This document shows, piece after piece, positions 12,173 through 23,512 of a stretch of 64,000 bases of DNA (position 1 is the stretch's first letter; every line of letters begins with the position of its first letter). The position numbers and the translations under genes are program-made. Under the pieces are notes generated by a model. That model worked only from the letters and a program-made list of their open reading frames with translations, had not been told where the DNA came from and made no database searches. Origin of the DNA: Dallia pectoralis (taxonomy: Eukaryota > Chordata > Actinopteri > Esociformes > Umbridae); the NCBI GenBank assembly GCA_029465975.1, contig CM055762.1, positions 930,001 through 994,000 of the forward strand. The letters are read 5' to 3'.

Positions 12173-14039
12173 AAGTGCGTCTCTAACAGAAAAGCTGCTA
12201 TCTAGAACTTAAAAAGTTATTCTGCTGTTTGTATTGGTTAAAGAGCTCTTATGGTTCAACATAGAACCCTTTTAATTGTAGGTAGAACCCTTTTCAACAA
12301 GGGTCTACATATGGGACCAGAAAAAGGTTCTACATCTGAATGTGGACAGTTCGGGAAAACCCTCAGAACATATTTTTATTGTACTGGTGGATCCTAGTTG
12401 TCCATAGAGATTTGAGCTCAAAGCAGTCCACCAGCAGTTCTCCTTCTGTCTCCTCTGTATATCCCCAGAGCCCCTGGACCTTAGGGAGCAGTTAGCTATG
12501 GCTTAGATCTAGTCAGCTTCAACAAATGAAACAAAAAAACTGTGCTTAAAGCCACCCGGTTGTCTGTATGAGGGGTTTAGCCACAAGCTGTTGCCCTTCT
12601 GCTCTAAGTGTAATTGTCCTTGCTAATGGTTAAGGCTCAGAAATGAATAAATTGTTATCACTTTACATTTTTGGAATTATATCAATGAAATTATTTTGAG
12701 AACTTATCTATTTACTTTCTCCAAAAAAGGTATATGTTATAGTTAAAAGGCGGGGCCAGTTGCTAGAGAAGTCTAGAAGTTAAAACTGCAGATCCCATTC
12801 TATACTGACAGCATCATAGTGGGTTAAAAAACATTAATTTCCCCTCAGACTCCCATGCATTTAATTCAATTTGAACACATGTTACCCGAAACTACTTAAA
12901 ATACTGATTGTATGGATTGTATTTTCATAGTGTCTTTCACACTGGTCTCATGTGGAAAATTAACCATAAACCCTGTTGTGGCCTGCGCCATGTGTTCTAT
13001 CAACTGGGCTACACTGAGCCAAACCAATGTTTTAGCTCAATAAAAGAAAAACACACATACATATATATAAGTCAGGAAAGCAGGTGTCCACAGTTTATAG
13101 TGCATTTATATGATATGGTTGTTGTATATATGTTGCTGTATTTCTTTACTAGTTTTGTGTAATTACCATTGCTTTACTGCATTCAAAACCTTCAAGTCTT
13201 CTGTCGCCAATAGATCCTTGAAAATACTTCAGCTCCCTCACTCTCTTCTGTCTCAATCATCTACTGCACTCGTCCTAAATTATGGCGAAATTAACTTTCA
13301 TTGAGATGCAGCAGTGCCTTAATTAGAATTTAGAGTGTTCCCATCGCTTTGCCTTTAAAATTCGCTCTTCACCTTTCCCCTTTCGCCCCACTCCAATTCT
13401 CATCTTCTCTCCTCTGCTGTCTCCTTCAACAGACAGACGAGGCATCGTTGACTTGCACTCCAAGACCTTCGCTTGTTTGTCAATCTATAGAGAGGCTCCG
13501 AGAGATACAATGACTTTGCAAATTAAAGGAGAGACTGTCCTGATTAAATCAATCAATGCAGTCTTTCAATCTCCACTTTCTGTTACTTTTCTTTCTCCCT
13601 TTGTTTGTCGGAGCTGTGCTGGGCCTCTTCTCTTATCCTCACTCACTTGTTTCTCTTAAGAGGCAAGTAACCAGAAAAAAACGAGGGCTTTCCCCCGAAG
13701 TGGTACTCGAGACGTTACTTCTTCATGCTCATTAACTGCTGGTTAACTTAGTCTGTGTGTCCGAGAGGCATTAAATGAAAACCTCTTGGTTGGTAGGAAT
13801 CATTTTGTTGGACACATTTTTATGTAATCCATTGTTCAACTACAGTATGTAACTTATTTGTTATTTTAGAGTCCGTCTACAAGGGTAAAGATCTTATCAA
13901 AATGATTGTAATGCTTTTATAAGCCCTGTTACATTAAATAAATATGTGTGTGTTGTGGGGGAGGGGGTTGTGCATTTGTGCATTATTGTGTACTGTATGT
14001 TTGTATTGTACATGGTAAAACACAGGTTGGTTGAACCGT
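12173..14039. other. Intergenic DNA; unique block at 13170-13680
   Basis: No exon is recognised. Around 12240-12340 lie short inverted GGTTCTAC/GTAGAACC words, probably a small MITE. The block 13170-13680 is not obviously repetitive, is low in simple repeats and holds several homeodomain-type TTAATTA/ATTAAA cores (for example near 13317 and 13545). It could be a conserved non-coding element of the dbx1 domain, but only alignment would tell. Confidence 0.35.
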
Positions 14040-14155
14040 GGTTAGTATGATTGGGTGGTTAGTATGATTGGGTGGTTAGTATGATTGGGTGGTTAGTATG
14101 ATTGGGTGGTTAGTATGATTGGGTGGTTAGTATGATTGGGTGGTTAGTATGATTG
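14040..14155. repeat. 17-bp tandem repeat, about 7 units
   Basis: Perfect or near-perfect copies of GGTTAGTATGATTGGGT. No spacers and no dyad symmetry are visible. Confidence 0.95.
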
Positions 14156-14455
14156 CCATAAATCAGTGCTATATTTCAGTGTGTGTTCAACAATAGTGTG
14201 TTTTAAGATATCATACACCAACTTTGAGCAGTCTGACAAAAACAATTGCATGGCAGACAAATTCTATAGTGTCATATCCATAACACCACACTTAAACAAA
14301 TACTATTTAAAATGATAAACAATTATTTAACATTTCTTCACCCCAATCAAATGTTCACCGATGTGAACCCGCACTAACAGGCACTATTTGGGCTCTATGT
14401 GGCGTAGGAACATAGCAATAGTCTGAGGAGTTGTGGGGCTACGTGAATGCTCTCA

Positions 14456-14710
14456 CGTTGTAGCAATGAGGCAGGACACAAATGCAGAGTATATAATAAT
14501 ATGTTTTTCAATTCCCAATAAATTCAACGTGGCATTAAAGACAATGACGGACAAAACAACAGTGAACTGGGGACACTCAACAGCAAGGTGATCAAGGGAA
14601 AATGAAACACTGGAGAGTAGACCAAGAAATTTACCTCAGGGATAAAAACAACTGAACTAACAAACTAGAACTAAAACCGGCAAGACACAGGCCATGAACG
14701 GCTGTCACAA
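14456..14710 (-). repeat. Dispersed LTR-like repeat fragment, reverse orientation
   Basis: Read on the minus strand the segment ends in CTCTGCATTTGTGTCCTGCC after an AT-rich stretch with a TTTATTGGGAA region, resembling the R-U5 side of the possible LTR at 11781-12172. Related words occur near 9880 and 20200. The boundaries are approximate. Confidence 0.3.
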
Positions 14711-17700
14711 ATGTCAGAAGGTAACCATACTCTTTATACCACAAAATGCTGTTCAATTTAGCTACAAAATTGGAAAATCTCTATTTTTCATTAATAAATC
14801 ATTGCCATCCATTTTGTAAGCGCACTAACACTTTAAGACTCAACATTATTTGCTGAGGTGTGCTGTTATTCCCTGGCAGTGAGCAGTCTAGCATGACGTA
14901 TGACACCACACAACATATTACTGTTTTAATTGCATTGGAAACAGTTTCATAATTGCAATTAGGCATATTAGCAAATTATTGTACGCTGGTAATTAACCAA
15001 GTTTACGTGCAGTCTCCAGCTACTCTGTGGTGCGATGTGCCCAAGAACAGCTCTGTGGTATATTTGCCCCTAAAACAAATGACATCGTGCCTCATTTCAT
15101 ATTTCACAGAGATTACAGAAGACCCTTCTGTTTCTAGATTAAGACTTTATTCAAATGCAAAAGAACAACCCCCCCCCCCTACTCCTCTCACTGGACGATA
15201 TGGTGTGGGAAAACGTCGAGGTGGTCGAGGTGAAAGTTCAAGTAAATGAAGTAGTTGTGTTTGAATGGAGTCTGTAACACATGAGTGGCAAACATTTCCC
15301 ATGTGTCTTTTAGGAGAGACTGTCAGCGAGACAGACCGGCACTAACACACACACACACACGTTGGCTCAGTTGGTTGGACACATGTCACACACGTGTTAT
15401 CGGAGCGTGAGTTCATGTATGTGCGTATGCCCTTTTCACAGAAATGGAAAGCAGACACAATCTTGTCAAGGTCACCTTTTTGCCCGAAACTCTTCTTAAA
15501 TGCTTTATATTATGTTCCGTTGAATGACATTGTCCCGAATCCGTTTAGATGTAGAGCGGGGAGAGCCACACCCAGGGCCGTAATATCACGTTCAAAGGAT
15601 TATATTCCATACAATAAAACAAAGATGACCATGAACTGAAAAAACATGCACTGCGTTGAAATTAAATTGCCCAATCCCGAATTTCAAAAACAATGGTAAC
15701 AAAACACACTCACCTCTTACTACCGTAACATTGAAATAATGAGAAGCAAAGTGCAAAACCACATTAGAGTGCTAAATAGCCCCAGTGATTGCTAACAATC
15801 CTCATCCGTGCTAACAACAAAACAATCGCCAGAAACAGGAAGTGCACCACACTTAGACTTCCCGTATGGAACAAAACTCACCACACTCGTGACAAAAATG
15901 ACCAAATGAAAAGTTTCTATTGCTGATTTTCCTGTACAGAGAACGCTTTCTCATTTTCCATCTGCAGGTTGGAGCTTCTCTTAACTACAGTGTAGAGGAC
16001 TCCTTTGTGTCCCATCTTGACCTGAGGTCTCTTGCCAAACCGAAGGAAGCCCTTGTCCACCCTCACACTCCCTCGTTCCCCACGTCTGTCTATTGTCCGA
16101 ACCCAAGAGAACTCTAAACGGGTACATTTTTGTTTAATGTAGTGTATGTATGCTGTTCTGAAAGTGTGAGTTGAACAGGCGGAAAACACAATACAATGTA
16201 TTTCACAGTTTATTTAGAACTTAAAAGGGGAAAGAGAAGTCGTTAGAAAAAGCGTTGAATAGCACAGCCTAGCAAGGTCCATTGGATCCATCGCCCTCTC
16301 ACCAGGCGCTGAATGCCTTAGTTCCCCTGATTTCAGTGTTTCTGGGCTGTTGGAAATCTGGCTTAACCCCACATCCTGGTGTTTGGTCGGGCGATGGACC
16401 AGCCACAATACATTCAAGTCTGTTAGTACTGGAAAAGCCTCATGATCTCCTTAAACGCCACCAATTCTACCTCATTGAGCTCAAGCTAAATAGTTACAGA
16501 GAAGAGGAGGGAAGGGGAGAGGTGAGGGGGTTGAGTTTAATAGGACGACAGGACTCTAAGTCCACACATTTCCTGGGAGAACAGAGGTCATAGGTTAATT
16601 TATCTTTGGTCTATTAGATTAGACTCTAATTCTAATGGCATCAATTACACTCCACATTAGCACAAACCGTCTGTACAGGCCAATAGCTTTCAATGATTAA
16701 TTTGATCTTAATCGAAGGACCTAGACCTTCCTTAGATCTTACTATTGACTGCTGTGCTTGTGTAAAGTCAGTCAGATCGCATTTCCATCTGACCAAAGGC
16801 CTTGAGCGCATCGCAGAAGGATCAAGGAGCATTCATCACATTACTAAAAGCCACTTGGAGCAACAAGCAGTTCACATCCTGGTCCAAATTACAGCTCACT
16901 GGTCGAATGTTGGTCAACATGGAACTGTAAGGTAAAACAAATGAAGTCCAAGCTTAAAGCTTAAACATGAAAACCTGCTCACCTATACTTTACATTAACA
17001 TATTTTCTATGAATCTGCATTCCGTGGACTGCCCTAGTTCGTAACTTCACAAACCTGTGATACAATTGTGTCTTACTGACAAACTGTTACCTCATATTAG
17101 TGCATTCATTTTTGTGCATTAGGGGTGCATGAGTTTAACTTGCGCTTTAACTCAAGGCAGCACCGGAAAATTGCAAGAATCTAAATGTCCAGTTGTCCAA
17201 CCAGCAAAATATTATTCTACAAGGGCCATGCTTGTGCACCTCTACACACTACACACACACGCACGCACACACACACATACACACGCACAGACACCCGAGC
17301 AACTGCTGAAAAGCCACCACCGGTTTCCCCCCTGTTATGCAAATGCATCAAGACGCTTGAGTGAGAATTATATATGAATCCAATGAGGGCTTTTTCTTTC
17401 TTTTAGAAGCGCTTAGCCACGAGCAGGGAGCGCCGTCAATTGTGAGCGTCTGCTGGGCCTCCTCAGCCATGCGTATTATTTGGCTTGACGAGACGCAAAC
17501 TGACATAAGCACCGGGGCTCACTTTCACCGCCTCGCAATCCGATTAAATGGCCGAACGCTGCGTCAATGCAGCACGGCCAATGGGCACCACAGCACACCC
17601 CTCCCTGCTTCCCCCTCCGCCACCGCCCCAGTTCACAGACCCCCCCCCCCAAGTCAACCATTCATAGGTTCTGTTTGAAGAACTTCTTCCCCAAACTACC

Positions 17701-18624
17701 CCCCCCCCTCTCATAACCCACCAGTAAACAAAGTTACTGTGGCCCAGTTCGCAGAGGGACTTGTTTTAGCCCCAACAGGCTATTAACAGTCCGGTTGATT
17801 ATTTGGTGCCGTGTCTTGGACTGATATTTTAGCCATGTTAATACCCGTAAGCCAACAAGCAATCCTAGAATGTCTAAGAACACAGCATAACCACAACAGT
17901 GCCATTATGTGCACTACGGTTTTGATGGTAAATTGTGTGCCCTTCAATGTAAACCGTCTCATAGTTAACATGAACTACCATAACAAAACCATGAGGGAAA
18001 GCGCCTCCAATACGCCTCTATAAAACATGTACAACTGGTAAATCCTAGATTAAACACATTCAAAAATAAGCCAATGAAAAACCTGCTATGCAACACATTA
18101 TCCGATTTAAAGATGGCTCACATCACAAACCACCTCGATTCATATTGGGGTCTACATCTAAATTAAACAGTGGTACCAGGCTGTTTTGATTATTGTAGAT
18201 AAGGCCAATGTCACAAAGGGACCTCTCATCTAAACCGGTGTTGACAGCCACACAGCTTTCCCCTCTTTTTCATGCTGCGCCGGGCGCTTGGGTGATCACG
18301 GGGGCACACGGCTAAAGCAGCGGGCATTTACAAGACGCTACTCCCAGAAGTCTGCCAGGTGTTGAAGGGGAGTGTAGTGGGGATACAGAGGGGCCCTCAC
18401 GCAAATCACCCTGCAACCGTGAAACTGTTGGCCAGATGAGATTAAACTCTGAGTGAGATACATTTGCAATTGATTACCGTTGAGCCACTGTGACAAATGT
18501 AAGGCTTTTGAGGGAGTGTGTATGTGTTTGTGTGTGCATTTTTACTTCTTAAGACCTTCACACACTTCTAGACCTGAAAAGGGGTAGTAACTAGCTCCCA
18601 TAACCACAAAATCATAAACCCTGC
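14711..18624. other. Intergenic DNA; possible regulatory block at 17340-17600
   Basis: No gene is recognised. The part 15600-15897 ends in CACCACACTCGTGACAAA and belongs with the dispersed family also seen near 3180 and 5715. A CA-rich microsatellite lies near 17250-17290. The stretch 17340-17600 is GC-richer than its surroundings, non-repetitive and bounded by C-runs (17641, 17700). It stands out as a candidate conserved regulatory element, judged from composition only. Confidence 0.35.
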
Positions 18625-18790
18625 CTATTTAAACCTAAACCTAACCTTAAAGCGAACTTTAACCACACTATTAACCTTGTCCCTAACCCTAACCTTAAAG
18701 CTACCCTTAACCACAATATTCACCATGTCCCTAACCCGAACCTTAAAGCTACACAATATTAACCTTGTCCCTAACCCTAACATTCAATTC
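18625..18790. repeat. Imperfect repeat rich in CCTAACCCTAAC words
   Basis: About three copies of a unit containing ACCTTGTCCCTAACCCTAAC and CTTAAAGCTAC. The CCCTAACCCTAAC core resembles the vertebrate telomere hexamer, but only two hexamers stand together, so it is a minisatellite and not an interstitial telomere tract. Confidence 0.8.
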
Positions 18791-19040
18791 CGATTTGGAT
18801 TTTGTGGCTGTGGAATCTTATTTGTGGCTCAGTAATCTGACTTTGTGGAATAAACAAGTTCCAATAAAACGTTTCCATGCAAAGTCATATGCTGTTCTAA
18901 ACAGAAACATGATAAAACCGACATATGAAAACATAGTAAAAGTCTAAAGGAATACCCCAAAACCAGCCATAACTGTAGGGAACAGATATTTTGGCATTTC
19001 TAGTTAATTATAACATGTGCTTATTTGTTCCGGAAATACA

Positions 19041-19168
19041 GTGCAGTCCGTAAGCATTTTGACAGTGTCCCAGATTTTGTTGTTTCGGGTCTGTACCGGA
19101 TTGGATTTTAAATGATACAATGTCAGTGGGGTTAAACTAGAGGCTGTCAGCTTTGATTTGAGAGGGAA
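19041..19168. mobile_element. Truncated MITE-like fragment
   Basis: CAGTGCAGTCCGTAAGCATT followed by TTGACAGTG and a TTTTGTTGTTTCGGGTCTGTA region resembles the terminal part of a common fish Tc1-family MITE. It breaks off within GGCTGTCAGCTTTGATTTGAG, and the 33-bp minisatellite begins immediately afterwards. Recognition is from memory of the family's typical terminus; the right end is absent. Confidence 0.5.
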
Positions 19169-19169
19169 G

Positions 19170-19704
19170 CTGGACCACTGCAGGCTCATGGGGAGGAGGA
19201 GGCCAGACCACTGCAGGCTCATGGGGAGGAGGAGGCCAGACCACTGCAGTTTATGGGGAGGAGGAGGCCAGACCACTGCAGGCTCATATGGAGGAGGAGG
19301 CCAGACCACTGCATCTCATGGGGAGGAGGAGGCCAGACCACTGCAGTTTATGGGGAGGAGGAGGCCAGACCACTGCATCTTATGGGGAGGAGGAGGCCAG
19401 ACCACTGCAGTTTATGGGGAGGAGGAGGCCAGACCACTGCATCTTATGGGGAGGAGGAGGCCAGACCACTGCAGTTTATGGGGAGGAGGAGGCCAGACCA
19501 CTGCATCTCATGGGGAGGAGGAGGCCAGACCACTGCAGGCTCATATGGAGGAGGAGGCCAGACCACTGCAGGCTCATATGGAGGAGGAGGCCAGACCTCT
19601 GCAGGCTCAGGGGGAGGAGGAGGCCAGACCACTGCAGGCTCATATGGAGGAGGAGGCCAGACCTCTGCAGGCTCAGGGGGAGGAGGAGGCCAGAGCTCTG
19701 CAGT
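19170..19704. repeat. 32/33-bp GGAGGAGGAGGCC minisatellite, about 16 units
   Basis: The unit is GGGGAGGAGGAGGCCAGACC plus ACTGCAGGCTCAT, with a variable TTTAT, TCTCAT, TCTTAT or GGCTCATAT tail. Units alternate between types such as the TTTAT and TCTCAT/TCTTAT forms, so pairs of units have been copied together. Several long ORFs on both strands (RPDHC-type and SGLLLP-type repeats) are by-products. Confidence 0.93.
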
Positions 19705-20724
19705 GAAGGGGGTCCCTGCTGAGCTGATGTGGCAGGACAGGCAGGTTCAGCCACGCCCTCCACCACCTTCCAACCACCCCAGGAGACTGGTTCATCAACC
19801 CCTCTGGGGACATTTGTTCTTTTGTTGTTGGTGGTTGGAAGAGGTCATCTGGGAGCTGTTTTGGCTTCAGCTCCAGTGCAGTGGGTGGCGCTACTTGCGA
19901 CTCCAGGTCCGTGTGTGGCATAGCAATTCCTCAATGAGTGCCTTAGGGGAGCTCCAAAGCACAGTTCTGTTACTGTCCTTGGTAGCTGCTCCATGGGTGG
20001 CTCGTAGCCGAAGCAAGCACATAGATGCTTATGCTCTTCCTCCTGGCGTCTCTGGCTGTTCCCATGCCGACTGATCTGTGGGGTAACAGTCGGTTTCCTC
20101 CACGGAGCTGTTGTAACATTCCCAGAGGAGTCCACCTACCGCCAGGCTCTACTGGCTTTGGTTCTGAAGGCTTCTCATTCTGTCACAAATTACTTGGTGA
20201 GGAGTTGCAGAAATGATCCAGATGCAGAGCTTAAATCACGTTTGTGCTATTTTTTAAACACAAGGAAAACAAAACACGTAGACAACGAATGGAAATATAA
20301 AACACTGAATGGAAAATAAAGTGCACACTGTGGCAACTACTAAGTTAAACAAAATATTAATATAGAATAACACAACACTCACCTACATGGACACATAACT
20401 TAAATCAATGCGAAGCCATGTGAAAAACATATAATGAACTTAAATACTGATTACAAAACAGAAAAGGGTATGCATACTCAAAACCAAACTAAAAGTAAAC
20501 GGTGGCCAACTGAAACAAAACACGGAGTGAGGAAATGTTCACAACTCTGTAACATTGATGTTTTTTCCCCTTACATGGAGACCAAATGTAATTAATTTCA
20601 TAGTTGCTGTAACTCAGGACAACTAAGATAGTGCTTCAATTTGGTACTGTGTACACACCCTGTGGGAACTGAACCTGCAGTGCTAATGAACTAAACTTGG
20701 TGAAGCTGCATTCAGCAGTTACGC
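19705..20724. other. Intergenic DNA, no gene seen
   Basis: The GC-rich part 19705-20170 keeps open frames on both strands but shows no domain I recognise. From about 20180 to 20560 the sequence has the TGTCACAAATTACTTGGTGAG start, the GATGCAGAGC word and the ACAACACTCACCTACATGGA word of the dispersed reverse-oriented family, so a further degraded copy probably lies here. Confidence 0.35.
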
Positions 20725-21515
20725 TGCATGCAACTGGAATAAATTACCAGAAGATCTTAGACGTGCCCAAAATGTATCAATTTTTAAAGCCCGGCTAAAT
20801 ACATTTCTCTTTTTGCAAGCATATGACTGAGCGCTTAAACTTTATCACACTGTTAAGTCTATTTTAATTATATTTTTATGCTTTTGTTTGTTTTTATTCT
20901 GATGCATGGCATAAATGAAAACCTATAATGTATACATAAAAGATCTGAGAAGGACCTTTGGCCAGCGGAGCTGTTTTAAAGACCTGGAGGTTCTAAAGAC
21001 TTACAGGCCAGGTTCGGGAATACCTGTTAGCTCAAAAAGACCTAGATGTTCTAGAGAAAGCCTTCTTGGCCAGGTTCTAAAGACCTGGAAAGGTTCTAAA
21101 GGCCTTTTGAATAAATAAGTAGGGCACTGGTTCGATTCCCCCGCCGGATGCTACATTGGTGTGGGATTGGCAGCGAGGGCCATCGGAGAGGCGTGTCTCC
21201 GTGAAGGACTTTGGACAAGTGAAGCGTGAGGACACGCTCTCCCGTTTGGTGGGGGTAATGTAGCGACCCTGGTGGTAAATAGGTTTTTTTGTAGATGGCT
21301 CTGCCCAGCGTTCTCCCACAGGGGAGCCCTAGGTTGCATATGCCGTCACTTCAGCATTACAGATTGTTATAAAATGCATGTATTTATTTATTTTTTATTC
21401 TGATAAAAGCATGTATTTTATCATTTTATTATTATTTTCCTCTGTAAAGCACATTGAATTGCTTCTATGTATGAATTGTGCTATATAAATAAACTTGCTT
21501 GCTTGCTTGCTAGTG
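20725..21515 (+). mobile_element. L2-like LINE 3' end (ORF2 C-terminus and tail), interrupted
   Basis: From about 20731 the + strand encodes WNKLPEDLRRAQ followed by SIFKARLNTFLF and then a stop at about 20827-20829. This is the characteristic C-terminal motif of ORF2 in fish L2/Rex1-type LINEs. The 3' UTR follows and ends in TGTGCTATATAAATAAACTT and a (CTTG)n tail near 21495-21512. A 488-bp insertion (20904-21391) splits the UTR. The 5' part of the element is absent, as is usual for incomplete target-primed reverse transcription. Confidence 0.7.
20904..21391. mobile_element. Insertion nested in the LINE tail, 13-bp target duplication
   Basis: TTTTTATTCTGAT occurs at 20891-20903 and again at 21392-21404, and removing the segment between them restores a continuous LINE 3' UTR. 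The inserted 488 bp begins with diverged AAGACCTGG/GGTTCTAAAG direct repeats (about 20969-21105). It then carries the tRNA-like block GGTTCGATTCC near 21130, shared with the repeat near 1790. Length and duplication size fit a retroposed SINE-like element. Confidence 0.6.
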
Positions 21516-21987
21516 GTTTTACCAAGTTTGTTTTACTTCTACACTAATTTATTGGACTAATCTCTACCTGGCTGTTTCAAACCAGCTGAATGTAATAGGC
21601 AATGCTTCCTCTGAACCCCTTTGGTTTCATATTGTATTAATGAGCAATTAACTTAGCATAAAAGGTCGTGAACAAAAGCGCTGGTTGTCAGATTATGTTA
21701 ATGCTGGTGGTTGTGGTCCTCGTGAAAGCAAGCAGAGGATCCTGGTGAATGGAGAAGGTTATGGCCTTTCTCTCAGATGAGAGAATGATATGCAAACTGT
21801 ACCAACATGTCCATAAGAGGATTAGAACACCACCTAAAGTGCAGGCAGCCGTGGGCTGGTTGTATAGGAGAGCCTAAATGGGGGGAAAAGATGTATTATT
21901 TCAGTTTTCTGTTTTTTACTAGTAAATATTGTGAGTGCTTTCACTGTGTATCAATTGTAAAGTATTTTGATGGACCAGAAATACACA
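21516..21987. other. Intergenic DNA, no gene seen
   Basis: A short unique-looking spacer between the LINE tail and the next Tc1 relic. No coding exon or structured repeat is seen. Confidence 0.5.
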
Positions 21988-23512
21988 ACAGTTCAAACGT
22001 TTGGGATCACTTAGAAATTCACGGAATGCAGTGTAGACATTTATGATGTTGTAAATGGGCTGGAAACTACGGATATTTTTGGGAATGAAACATCTTTATA
22101 CATGTTCAGAGACCCATTATCAGCAAATACCAGTTGTGCGTTCCAATGGCATGTTGTGTTCATAAATCTTTATCATTTTTAAGGTTTCTGTCAGGCATGG
22201 TGGAGACAATATGATAGTCAGTGTGATGGACTCCACCCTGGGGATGGTGGTATAATGGGAGATTTGTTCAGGGTTTAAGAGATCCCTATCAGCCCAGTGA
22301 CTTACCCTGTGACTTACCCTGTGACTTACCCAGTGACTTACCCAGTGACTTACCCAGTGACTTACCCCCTGACTTACCCAGTGACTTACCCTGTGACTTC
22401 CCCAGTGACTTACCCCTGACTTACCCAGTGACTTACCCAATGACTTATCCAGTGACTTACCCCGTGAATTACCTCGTGACTTACCCAGTGACTTACCCCA
22501 TGACTTACCCCCTGACTTACCCAGTGACTTACCTCGTGACTTACCCAGTGACTTACCCAATGACTTACCCCCTGACTTACCCAATGACTTACCCCCTGAC
22601 TTACCCAGTGACTTACCCAGTGACTTACCTCGTGACTTACCCAGTGACTTACCCTGTGACTTACCCTGTGACTTACCCCGTGACTTACCCCGTGACTTAC
22701 CCATTGACTTACCCAGTGACTTACCCTGTGACTTACCCCGTGACTTACCCCCTGACTTACCCCCTGACTTACCCAGTGACTTACCCTGTGACTTACCCAG
22801 TGACTTACCCCGTGACTTACCCAGTGACTTACCCAGTGACTTACCCCGTGACTTACCCCGTGACTTACCCCGTGACTTACCCCATGACTTACCCAGTGAC
22901 TTACCCAGTGACTTACCCCGTGACTTACCCCGTGACTTACCCCCTGACTTACCCCCTGACTTACCCAGTGACTTACCCTGTGACTTACCCAGTGACTTAC
23001 CCCGTGACTTACCCCATGACTTACCCAGTGACTTAACCCCTGACTTAACCCCTGACTTACCTTGTGACTTACCTCGTGACTTACCCAGTGACTTATCCCA
23101 TGACTTACCTTGATTTCCTTCTACAACAGGACAATTGCCCAAAGCACAGCACTACACTATACAATAACTATTTAGGGAAGAAGCAGTCAACTGGTTTTTT
23201 GTCTATAATGGAGTGGCCAGCACAGTCACCAGATCACAATCCTAAGGAGCAGCTTGACTTTATGGTACGAATGAAGTTGCCCATCAAGCCAATCCAGTCT
23301 GCAAGATGCTTCTGGAAGCACAAGAATGCCAAAGGTCTACAAGGCTGTAATTGCTCCAAATGTAGGATTTATTTTATGAAAGCGAAGTTTGAAAGACACA
23401 ATTATTATTTAAAATAATTATTTTTGTCAATTTCTATTTCATTCACAATGTCATGTGTGTTTTCATTGACAACAGTAACATTTCTTAGTGACCACAAACA
23501 TTTTGAATGGTT
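21988..23512 (+). mobile_element. Tc1/mariner-like transposon disrupted by a minisatellite
   Basis: The left end ACAGTTCAAACGTTTGGGAT with CACTTAGAAAT matches, as an inverted repeat, the right end TTTCTTAGTGACCACAAACA with TTTTGAATGGT. Right of the minisatellite (23120-23275) the + strand encodes QQDNCPKH and MEWPAQSPDHNPKEQL, the DDE-transposase C-terminal motifs. Left of it (about 22180-22260) GGDN- and VMDSTLG-like fragments of the same transposase remain. The coding region is destroyed, mostly because 22294-23110 is a 12-bp array. Confidence 0.78.
22294..23110. repeat. 12-bp minisatellite TGACTTACCCNG, about 68 units
   Basis: Unit AGTGACTTACCC with variation at the last one or two bases of the spacer (AG, CG, TG, CC, AA). 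Since 12 is a multiple of three and the unit lacks stops, long ORFs appear on both strands: (TYPV/TYPM)n on + and (GKSx)n on -. On the minus strand nearly every unit is GGTAAGTCACTG, which contains the 5' splice-site consensus GTAAGT. Confidence 0.96.

Noticed and set aside
18625..18790. Interstitial telomere tract
   Set aside because: CCCTAACCCTAAC occurs only in pairs inside a longer, non-telomeric unit.
19705..20135. GC-rich open frames after the 33-bp minisatellite
   Set aside because: Frames are open on both strands and show no domain, splice pattern or codon bias that would single out one; more likely old repeat or non-coding DNA.
22120..23142. 340-residue GKSx repeat ORF and the TYPV repeat ORF on the other strand
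   Set aside because: 12-bp minisatellite inside a dead transposon; both strands open by unit length alone.
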